A stretch of DNA of 44,582 nt from Solobacterium sp. GTDB lineage: Bacteria > Bacillota_I > Bacilli_A > Erysipelotrichales > Erysipelotrichaceae. The translations under genes and the position numbers were made by a program. Below the pieces are notes generated by a model. The model ran no database searches and was not told the DNA's origin. It was given only the letters and a program-made list of their open reading frames with translations. Every line of letters begins with the position of its first letter. Position 1 is the first letter of the stretch. Positions 22,949-31,700 of the stretch are shown here, in pieces. The DNA lies in assembly GCA_017512555.1 (NCBI GenBank), contig JAFWFE010000034.1:1-44582 (forward strand), given 5' to 3'.

Positions 22949-25900
22949 TTAGAAGAAGTACGGAATTGCACCGATCATATTCGGATCAACATACATTTCG
23001 AAGTGATAGCTGTACATATCCAAGGATCTCTTTCCGGTCAGAGGCTTTCCATTCTTGAGCCATACAGCAAATGGTAAGGTTGTACTTCCGGTTTCGAGCT
23101 CAATGATATATGTGCCGTTCAGAGCCTTGCCGGTTGCTTCGTCATAGATACCAAGCAGCTCGTTTCCGTTAAACTTGAGCATCGCCGTGAGTTGTTCATG
23201 CCCAGTCTTTGAATATTTATAAGCAAATGTACTAATCGTATAGGTGCCGGAAGGAATTTCATTGACATTACTGCGGTAGCTCTTCTTGCCGGAGCGGAAA
23301 TACGGAGCACAGAGATCCAGTACTAAGCCAAATTTGTTGGTTGTCCAGATTCCCTCTGCTTCACGTCCATAGAAGGAAGTTTCGTCAAAGGTGATATGTC
23401 CGTATTTCTTTGTGTTAGCCGCAACACTTCCATCATTGTTTACCATGATATACAGACCAGTACCCATGATCTCTGTATACGTACTGAGCTCATTCAGTGT
23501 CTTCTGATCTGCGGCCGGTAATGTTGACCAGTCTTCAATCAGGCATAAGCCTTCATTCTGGTTGTACAGGACACCGCCGTTCATTACATAGTATTTCTTT
23601 CCGATCTTGACCAGAGAGAGTGCTGAAGGTGCAACTGTCTTCTTACCGTCTTTAGTGACATTCTGTGAGTAACTACCCGCTTCTCTGTCATACCTGAAGG
23701 TAAATCCGGAAACGATTCCCGTCTTCGGCAGACCCTTCTTATCCAGGACATAGCCATTCAGACCGGCTTCGATATAACGTCTGCATTTTTCGTCATCGCT
23801 GGAGTCCCAGAGACCGAAACTGACACTCTCACCGGCAGCCGGTTTTGTGGTTCCGTAATAAACGATCTTCTTCAGAGAACCATCCTTGTTCCAGATTGCC
23901 GTCAGGTTTGCATTGTTGGTACTGCCAATGTAAACATATGCTGTTCTGCCCCAGGCTTCTCTCATGGATGCAGGAAGAGTTACAGCTACATCCCAATAAG
24001 CGATAGAAGGTGTTTCCTGTTCACCGAATTCACCATAGTAATACCACTTCTTACCGGTCTTACGCAGAGCATTGGTAACCTTATAACCTGTTGCAGGATC
24101 GAAGTAATAATACTTACCGTCAACTTTCTTTCTTCCTGTAGCGACAACACCGTTCTTGAGGATGTAAACTTCCTTATTGGCATCTGCCCAGTGAGGAGCA
24201 CCTGTTGTGACTACACCATCAGCACCTACTTCTTTGAGTTTCTTGCCGATCTTGGCGTTCTGATTATAGATCAGAGCCCCGTTCTTATCGAAGTTCAGCT
24301 TCTTCTGTGTTGAAGTCGTATTCACTCTCTTCGCGTTGTTCAGGAAGGTTTCTTCCGAGCCAAGAGAGATTTCACCGTCGAACACTGCCGGTGTCAGTAC
24401 TTTCTTCGCACCGGTGTATGCAGCACCAGTCTTCTGATCAAAGTACATGTACACATCCTGGAGTTTGATTACATTTGACGTATTCTGTTTCACTAAATCA
24501 TTGATGTCAAAGAGATAAACACGCTCGAAATGTACCCATCCCTTAACCATATTTCCGAATTGATCAAAGTAGTAAATCTTTCCTTTGATCTTGTACAGAA
24601 TATTCGCTGCCGGATCTCCGTAGAGGTGGAGTTCAGTATCTCTAAGTGTCTGTGCAATGCCCATTGTGGTTGTCGCAATGTACTTCTTGGTCGTACCGTT
24701 GGTCACGAATCCGGACTTGATGGAACCGTCTTTATTCAGGTAGATTGAAGAGTTTTCACCTCCTACCCAGCCGGTCTTGAACGTTGTTCCGGTTACAGGA
24801 TCAATCGTCTTGCCCGGGATTACAACTCCATAGTAATAAGAATAGTTCTGTGAAATCTCGATACCAAGATACGCTTTCTTGTTAATCGTTGCTGTATAGT
24901 ACGGGGCACTTCCGTCCGGGCCGACTGATTGGAAGGTTTCGGCAACAAATCCTCGTTCATCAAGCCATACTTTATATGTACCGTATGTACTGTCTGTCAC
25001 ATTACGGAATGCCTTTTTGACGAGCACACCGTTCTTATCTGCCATGACAAATGTGCTGCCGTACATTTCATCACGTGCACGTTCCGGTTTCGTGCTGTTC
25101 TTTTGCACAATACCGTTTGTGTCAACGATATAGCTCTTACCTTTCACGGTAACAATTTTGTAGTAGGAAGTTGTATCACTGCGGACAACATTACCATCTT
25201 CATCTGCGATATAAGTGTTTGTTTCCGCACCCTGTTCCTGACTGGTTTTGACTGTCGCAATACCGTTGATCACAAGATTACCCTTTGCATCTATAAGCGC
25301 GGCAGGTTTATCGCCGGCATAAAGCAGCAGAGAAGTCAGTTTTTTCTGATCAGCATTGTAATACTCAGATCCCGATGCAGGTTTATCCTGATTCTTCAGC
25401 TTGCTGAATACAGGTCTTGAGTAATTGTTTTCATCCTTGTAGGTCCAAGGGGTCGGCATATTATCTGCCAGATGTCCGGCAGTGTCGAAGTAATACATCT
25501 TGCCGCCGACGGATACCCAATCATCAACGACGAGCATGCCATGACTATCTGCAGCGACATAATAACGGTCAAACCTTCCTTCCTGTTTTACCGCAATCTT
25601 TACCATTTTGTTTATGACAAGGGCGCCGTTTGTGTCAATGACACGACCGAAATCCACCGCGTATTTCTCCGGATACTTTTCACCCGGATACAAACCGGCG
25701 ATGGTCTTCACGGTATAGTAATCGTCCGTGAATTCAGGTGTATTGTCTGTAGGATAGGAGAAGTATGTCTTTCCTCCGGCACTAAAGTATACTTGTTTCA
25801 ATGAACCATGATCATTCGGATCAAAATACATCTTTTCCAGGACATTCTTACTGTTGGTATCCCAACAGTGCCCATTGGCATCCGCCGAATTGTGGAGATA

Positions 25901-28393
25901 CAGCCAGCCGGTATAGAATGCAGCATTCTTAACCCAGAAGAGTTTCTGCTGACCCTGGATATTAAGCTCATACAAGCCATCTTCATCGGTCATGTACTTT
26001 TCTGCCCCGGTTTCTACATCGCGTCCTCTTGCTTCACCGTAAGTATCCACATAAAGCATACCCTTACCGCTTGGTGACGGGACAAATGAATCATAAACCT
26101 GACGCCCGGTGTCTTTATCCATGTAGATCCATGTACCTGCAGGATTCAGCCATCCGGTCATAAGTTCACCGGTTGCGGAAACAAAGGCATTATAGCTGCC
26201 ATAGGTTTCGTGGTTAATATTGATAAGACCATCTTGAGCCACTCCATGCATATCCGGCGCAATAATCAGACCGGAATAAGCTCTGAAGGCGTACAGTTTA
26301 CCGTCGATCTTCTTTACCGTATCCATACGGTCATTTTTCGGATCACCGGTAACAAGTTTCTTTGTCTTCGGATCTGCATAGAAGATGGTTTGATGACTCC
26401 AGTCAAGCGGGGTCTTCAGTACATCTTTACCAAAGGTATACTTGTCTAAGGCATCATCGTATTTGATCCATCCGCCTACCGGCTTACCATTGATGAGGTA
26501 CTGGCTTTCTTTGGTTGCAGCACCTTCATAAGTGTTACTGATACCATCAACGTTGATCTTAACAGAAGCTGACTTGCCAATCGGAGTAACTACGTTGACC
26601 GTATATGTACCGGCTTGTTCCGCATGAACATACACGATTCCGGACCCATATCCGTTTTCGTTATTTTGGAATATTGCCTCACCGGTATTGCCCTGATATC
26701 CTCCAGGTCCGCTGCTCGTATAACTGTAAAAACTCAGACCGCTGTCTTTGTCTACAGAAAACATTACCGGCATTCCGTTCAGCGGTGTATAGCCTTTAGG
26801 AATTTCAATATTGAAAAGCACCATTTCAAAACCATCATCCTGATTCTGCTTTCCAATACTCCAGTTAAACGGGGAATACCATACATCATTGGAGATGACT
26901 CCCGCATCAGACTTGCCGCCTTTAAAATGAGCCAGATGTATTTCGGCAGTGGCTGTCAGATCAGGATAAGCAACACTCTTTACTGTAATCATAACAACTG
27001 TATCTGAAGCGTGACTATCGGCTTCGGGTACATTTACAGCTGTGGCAGTACCATTCGCATCTACTTGTACGAGTTTAGGATTGCTGGATGTATACGTTAC
27101 TCTACGGTCAATTCCCTCGTACTCTGTATCATCACTGGTAAAAGGACCAAAATGCGGAATGAGCTGGGTTTTTGCTCCTTTGTAGTACAGATAACCGTAG
27201 TTGTTTTCGATATACATTTCTGTCGGTACAAACCCTGACATGATATCCACATGTGTGGAATCACTGCTGGTGAAGATCCACTTTCCCTTTACCGTATCAT
27301 TTCCTAGTAATACATAAGAAAGATCAAAAGTACCATAGGCATCACGGTTCTTATAGTAACCACTACCGCCATACGCAGTCCGGTCACCCGGGATAATTCT
27401 GAAAATTCCATCCTGCGCTAATTCTTTCACCGCACCAAAGTCCAGGCTGCTTTCATCCGGATCTGTCTTTGAGACAAACAAATACATATTGAGATCACTC
27501 AGGCCCGGATCAACATCATATCTTTTTTCCAGAACCGGGTTGAGATCGACATCAATATATCCGTATTCTGCGCCGGTGAAGTTTCCTGTTTCTACAACTT
27601 TCGGTGCGTCAAAGACAACCAGGTTGTAGAAGTCTTCAGACAGGTAGAAATCTTCACCTTGGAAATAAGCGATATGTAATTTATATTCTCCTGCCGGGAG
27701 ATTAAACTTAACTTCTTCGGAATGATTTCCTGTGCCGTTGTTAGCAGAAGCTTTCAGGAACCAGGTGATCTCATCCTTGACAGCCACAACATACGATGTT
27801 GCATTGACATTCTGTGTATAAGAAACCTTATAGATTGAAGACGTTACAAATTCAACAGTAGTCGGCGCAACCCTTGTGTTTGTTTCTTTCGGAGTGACTT
27901 TCAGCCAGAAAGGATCATTCTCATCGATTTCCAGAACTTCTTCCGGTTCTTCCAGAGGCTCTTCTGTCTCTTCTGGTTCTTCGGGTTCTGTGACTTCCGG
28001 TTCTTCAGGCTCTTCCGGTTCTTCCGGTTCCGTTACTTCCGGTCCCTCAGGTTCCTCAGGTTCCTCAGGCTCTTCCGGTTCCGTAACTTCCGGTGTTTCA
28101 GGTTCCTCAGGTGTTTCTGTTTCCTGCGGTTCTTCCGTTATCTCTGGTTCTTCTTCCTCTGTAACTTCTTCCGCAGGTTCTTCAGGTTCTTCCGGTTCCT
28201 GTTCAACGACGATGACATTTTCTTCATCACCTGTTTCTTCCAGGACGGTTTCCTCCTCTTCGTCAACGACTGTCTCTGGCGTATACACCGGTTCTTCTTC
28301 CGGTTCTTCGGCATGAACGATCGTTGAAATGCCGGACAGTGTTGTCTGGAATGCCAGAGCCACAGCCAGCAGCTGTTTCAATAGTTTGCTCAT
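22949..28393 (-). CDS. Giant secreted wall-binding-repeat protein A (tandem paralog)
   Basis: A 1,814-residue exported protein. The signal peptide is MSKLLKQLLAVALAFQTTLS plus GISTIVHA, with likely cleavage after residue 28. A Glu/Pro/Thr/Val-rich acidic segment (about 29-165) has units such as PEEPEEPEVTEPEE. Several Ig-like regions follow, including a Big_2-type domain (about 385-490, VTYTSSNPKLVQVDANGTATAV). From about 635 to 1,640 come many degenerate aromatic repeats of the wall/choline-binding type (KYYYFDPATGY, KMYYFDTAGH, MYFDPNDHG, ADKNGVLV). A C-terminal beta domain (about 1,700-1,814) ends VDPNMIGAIPYFF and is conserved in all four paralogs. No catalytic domain, LPXTG motif or C-terminal membrane anchor is seen. 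A surface or matrix adhesin is inferred. RBS AAGGAGG nine to ten bases upstream. Confidence 0.85.
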   Translation of the reverse strand: MSKLLKQLLAVALAFQTTLSGISTIVHAEEPEEEPVYTPETVVDEEEETVLEETGDEENVIVVEQEPEEPEEPAEEVTEEEEPEITEEPQETETPEEPETPEVTEPEEPEEPEEPEGPEVTEPEEPEEPEEPEVTEPEEPEETEEPLEEPEEVLEIDENDPFWLKVTPKETNTRVAPTTVEFVTSSIYKVSYTQNVNATSYVVAVKDEITWFLKASANNGTGNHSEEVKFNLPAGEYKLHIAYFQGEDFYLSEDFYNLVVFDAPKVVETGNFTGAEYGYIDVDLNPVLEKRYDVDPGLSDLNMYLFVSKTDPDESSLDFGAVKELAQDGIFRIIPGDRTAYGGSGYYKNRDAYGTFDLSYVLLGNDTVKGKWIFTSSDSTHVDIMSGFVPTEMYIENNYGYLYYKGAKTQLIPHFGPFTSDDTEYEGIDRRVTYTSSNPKLVQVDANGTATAVNVPEADSHASDTVVMITVKSVAYPDLTATAEIHLAHFKGGKSDAGVISNDVWYSPFNWSIGKQNQDDGFEMVLFNIEIPKGYTPLNGMPVMFSVDKDSGLSFYSYTSSGPGGYQGNTGEAIFQNNENGYGSGIVYVHAEQAGTYTVNVVTPIGKSASVKINVDGISNTYEGAATKESQYLINGKPVGGWIKYDDALDKYTFGKDVLKTPLDWSHQTIFYADPKTKKLVTGDPKNDRMDTVKKIDGKLYAFRAYSGLIIAPDMHGVAQDGLININHETYGSYNAFVSATGELMTGWLNPAGTWIYMDKDTGRQVYDSFVPSPSGKGMLYVDTYGEARGRDVETGAEKYMTDEDGLYELNIQGQQKLFWVKNAAFYTGWLYLHNSADANGHCWDTNSKNVLEKMYFDPNDHGSLKQVYFSAGGKTYFSYPTDNTPEFTDDYYTVKTIAGLYPGEKYPEKYAVDFGRVIDTNGALVINKMVKIAVKQEGRFDRYYVAADSHGMLVVDDWVSVGGKMYYFDTAGHLADNMPTPWTYKDENNYSRPVFSKLKNQDKPASGSEYYNADQKKLTSLLLYAGDKPAALIDAKGNLVINGIATVKTSQEQGAETNTYIADEDGNVVRSDTTSYYKIVTVKGKSYIVDTNGIVQKNSTKPERARDEMYGSTFVMADKNGVLVKKAFRNVTDSTYGTYKVWLDERGFVAETFQSVGPDGSAPYYTATINKKAYLGIEISQNYSYYYGVVIPGKTIDPVTGTTFKTGWVGGENSSIYLNKDGSIKSGFVTNGTTKKYIATTTMGIAQTLRDTELHLYGDPAANILYKIKGKIYYFDQFGNMVKGWVHFERVYLFDINDLVKQNTSNVIKLQDVYMYFDQKTGAAYTGAKKVLTPAVFDGEISLGSEETFLNNAKRVNTTSTQKKLNFDKNGALIYNQNAKIGKKLKEVGADGVVTTGAPHWADANKEVYILKNGVVATGRKKVDGKYYYFDPATGYKVTNALRKTGKKWYYYGEFGEQETPSIAYWDVAVTLPASMREAWGRTAYVYIGSTNNANLTAIWNKDGSLKKIVYYGTTKPAAGESVSFGLWDSSDDEKCRRYIEAGLNGYVLDKKGLPKTGIVSGFTFRYDREAGSYSQNVTKDGKKTVAPSALSLVKIGKKYYVMNGGVLYNQNEGLCLIEDWSTLPAADQKTLNELSTYTEIMGTGLYIMVNNDGSVAANTKKYGHITFDETSFYGREAEGIWTTNKFGLVLDLCAPYFRSGKKSYRSNVNEIPSGTYTISTFAYKYSKTGHEQLTAMLKFNGNELLGIYDEATGKALNGTYIIELETGSTTLPFAVWLKNGKPLTGKRSLDMYSYHFEMYVDPNMIGAIPYFF

Positions 28394-28450
28394 GTTTTTT
28401 CAGCCTCCTTCAGCGATAATGCATGTGCTTGTAGTAAATGATATTTGTTG

Positions 28451-28473
28451 GTAATTCAATTACTTTAAGTATA
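28451..28473 (-). promoter_or_regulatory. Promoter of giant A with palindrome
   Basis: Minus-strand -10 TATACT (28468-28473) preceded by GGTATTTTGGGA, without a recognisable -35. Immediately downstream is GTAATTGAATTAC (28451-28463), a perfect palindrome around a central base. The same arrangement, slightly changed, precedes giant C, and a more diverged form precedes giant B. Confidence 0.5.
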
Positions 28474-28531
28474 TCCCAAAATACCGTGTTATGGGAGGTG
28501 ATACGCAAATTTCCGTACACTTCTGCAGAAG

Positions 28532-28553
28532 AAAAGCACCTGCGCAGAAGTGC
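28532..28553 (-). terminator. Second terminator-like hairpin after giant B
   Basis: Minus-strand GCACTT-CTGCGC-AGGTGC followed by TTTTC. It contains the shared AAGAAAAGCACCTG string (plus strand, 28529-28542) also found after giants A and D. Confidence 0.6.
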
Positions 28554-28593
28554 AGATGCATCTGCTTTGTTATGAATTATGGATTAACGCGAC

Positions 28594-28630
28594 AAGAAAA
28601 GACTGATCCGTTTCTTTACCAGATCAGTCT
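28594..28630 (-). terminator. Main terminator of giant B
   Basis: Minus-strand AGACTGATC, a 13-base loop, GATCAGTCT and TTTTC; a strong stem about 90 bases after the stop codon. Confidence 0.8.
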
Positions 28631-28721
28631 ATTCCTGTTGGTTTTATCAGGCTTTATGTTGGTGTACTATAACCTCCAGCACAGTCCTGTAACTCTGATT
28701 TATGTGTGTTTCTCTGGTTGA

Positions 28722-31700
28722 TCAACCCCACATCGGTATTGTACCGGGGAGATCCGGAGAAACATAGAACTTCATCTTGAATCCGTAATAATTGAATGTC
28801 TTGTTGCCGCTCTGAGGCTGGCCCTTCTTAAACCACATCGCCATTCCTTTGCCGATATTCGCAAAGTATACGCCATTCAGAGGCTTACCGGTTTCCGCAT
28901 TGTAGAATCCGAGGATCTTGTTTCCTTTGTACTTAATCGTTGCAAGGATCTCTTTCGGTTCTCCGATTCCAATATTATTCACATCCTGTATTTCGACTTC
29001 AATTGATCCGGAACCGACAACGCTCGGGATGGCATTACTGAAGTACGTTGACTTGCCTGCCTTGAATATCGGCGCAATCAGATCCAGCACGACACCCTGC
29101 TTATTGGTGGTAAACTCACCGGAAGCTTGTGATCCGAAATACGTATTGGAACCGAAGAAGACTTGCCCGTATCGTTTTGTATTCGTTGCGACAGAACCGT
29201 CCTGATCAAGCATAACATAGAGACCTGTCTCGTAACAGCTGGCAATCCACGCCAGTTCATTCAAATTTTTCTGTTCCGATGCCGGAAGACTTGACCAATC
29301 GCTGATCTCAACGATTCCGCCTTGCTGGTCATAAACCAGTCCTTCCTGCATGACATAGTACTTCTTGCCGGTCTTGACCAGAGAGAGACCTGTACCAGCT
29401 ACGACTTTTGTACCGTCTTTACCGACGTTCAGGGAATACTTACCATAAGTACTGTCTCCTTCATACGTGAAGTCTGCAGTTACACCTGTCATCGGCAGAC
29501 CCTTGCTGTCCAAAACATAACCGTTCAAACCAGCCGTGACATAACTTCTGCACAGATCGTCATCACTGTAATCCCACAGTCCGAAGCTGACACTTTCACC
29601 CGCCGCCGGAGTATTTGTGCCTGCATAGACGATCTTGGACAGAGAACCATCTTTGTTCCAGATCGCTGTCAGGTTCTTGTAGTTCGTACTTCCGGTCATG
29701 ACATATGCGGTTTTACCCCATTCCTCCTGCATGTACGTAGGCAGGATGACTGGCGTTGTATTTCCGCTTAGAGCAGGTGTTTCCTGTTCGCCGTGCTCAC
29801 CATAGTAATACCACTTCTTGCCTGTCTTACGCAGAGCATTGGTAACCTTCAGTCCTGTAACTGTATCGAAGTAATAGAACTTACCATCGATCTTCTTTCT
29901 TCCTGTAGCCAGAACACCATTTTTCAGGACGTAAGAATTCTTATTGCCGTCTGACCAGTGCGGCTTGCCTGTAGTTACTACACCGTCCTCACCTACTTCA
30001 CTGAGTTTCTTTCCGATCTTTGTATTCTCATCATGGATCAAAGCACCGTCAGAGGTGAAGTACAGTTTCTTCAAAGAAGATGTTGTATTGACTCTCTTGG
30101 CATTATTCTGGAAGTTTCCTTCTTCACCAAGCGAGATCTTCCCGTTGAATACGGCAGGTGTGAGCACCTTGGCAGAACTGGTCACAGCTGCACCGGTCTT
30201 GTCATCGAAGTACATGTATACATCGTCCAGAAGTACGAATTCCGACGGAAGATCGATAATGGCACTATAGAGATCGAGTGCAATCGCATGTTCAAAATGT
30301 ACCCATCCGGTGATCACATTACCGTTCTGATCAAAGAAATACGTCTTTCCGTTGATCTGGTACAGCATGTTCCGGTTGATTCCGTAAACATTTTCTGTAC
30401 GGCCCGGGACCGTAAGCCCATAGCCGACTTTTTCAATGCTGAGCGTCGCAATATACTTGAGAGTATTACCGCGCTTCAACAATCCGGTCTTGATTGATCC
30501 GTCTTTGTTCAGGTAGATCGGTGAATCATCGCTTCCGAACCAGCCGGTCTTGAAGGTTTCTCCCGAAGTGCCCGGGACTTTTGTCTTGCCGGGGATCACA
30601 AAGCCAAGATAATTTCCTGACGTTCTGATACATAGCCATGCCTTCTTCTTGGCAATCATGGAACAGTAACTGTTCCCGTTCTCGTCCCTGTACAATTCCG
30701 GGCAGCTTTCCATGGCAAATCCATAATCCGTAAACCAGACGTTGAATGTGCCGTTAGCTTCCGTAGTAACCGTTTTGAACGTATTCTTAATCAGTACACC
30801 GTTCTTATCCGCCATGACATATTGCGAACCGTAGTTTTCAAAATATGCCCGTACCGGATAAGTGCTGTTCTTCTGGACTTCACCGGTATCGTCAACAATA
30901 TAGTTCTTTCCCTTAACTGTTACAGCCTTATACAGGTAAGAAGTATTATTGATCACAATATTCCCGTATTCATCCACAGCATACGTGTGGGAAGATGCGC
31001 CTGGATACTGGCTTAGTTTAACTGTTACTACCGCATTTACGGCCAGGTTGCCCTTGGCATCCAGCATAGCGATCATATCACCGGACGTATTATAAATCAT
31101 CAGGGATGTCAGTTTCCTGCCGTCTGCACTATGATAGGTATAACCCTGTTCAGGCTTCTTCGCATTCTTAAGCTTGGTGTATACCACAGCAGGAGATGGA
31201 TTGGCATCCAGATATCTCAGATCAGACGGATATAACGCATCGGTAACCAGAAGACCATGACTATCAAAGTAATATACCTTTCCTTTGTATAAAGCCCATC
31301 CGTCCCTTTTAAGCTGACCATATTCATCCGCATACACATAATACCTGTCATACTTGTTTACGTTATACTTAGCGATCTTGACCAATTTGTCATAGACGAT
31401 TGCGCCGTCTGCGTCGATGACGTATGCCTGACTGTAATCTCCGTACGGAACATACATTGCGTACTTCTCCGGGAATTTGCCGTCCCCGAAGTAGAAGCAG
31501 TTCAGCAGTTGTACGGCATAGTAATCCCCGCCCCAGTACTGAGGTGCGTATGTTTCTACGGAAAGATAATGTTTTGTGCCTACGGTGAATGTACCGCGCT
31601 GCATTGCGCCGTGATCGTTGGGATCAAAGTACATCTTTTCATGAGCACCCTTTTTGGTCGTATTCCAGGTGTATTTAGCGGTCTTGCTGTCAAAGTGGAG

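Larger units (their letters stand above)
28394..28721. other. Intergenic region between giants B and A
   Basis: This 328-base gap holds the promoter and leader of giant A plus two terminator-like hairpins for giant B (listed separately). I see no gene in it; the plus-strand frame at 28491-28721 has no recognisable domain and is covered by the hairpins. Confidence 0.6.

Noticed and set aside
27876-28316. Long plus-strand frames rich in Ser/Gly (also 16348-16680, 21315-21800, 33613-34116, 39383-39784)
   Set aside because: They are exact antisense shadows of the acidic Glu/Pro/Thr/Val blocks (GAA/CCG codons read backwards give Ser/Gly); they lack ribosome binding sites and independent domain content.
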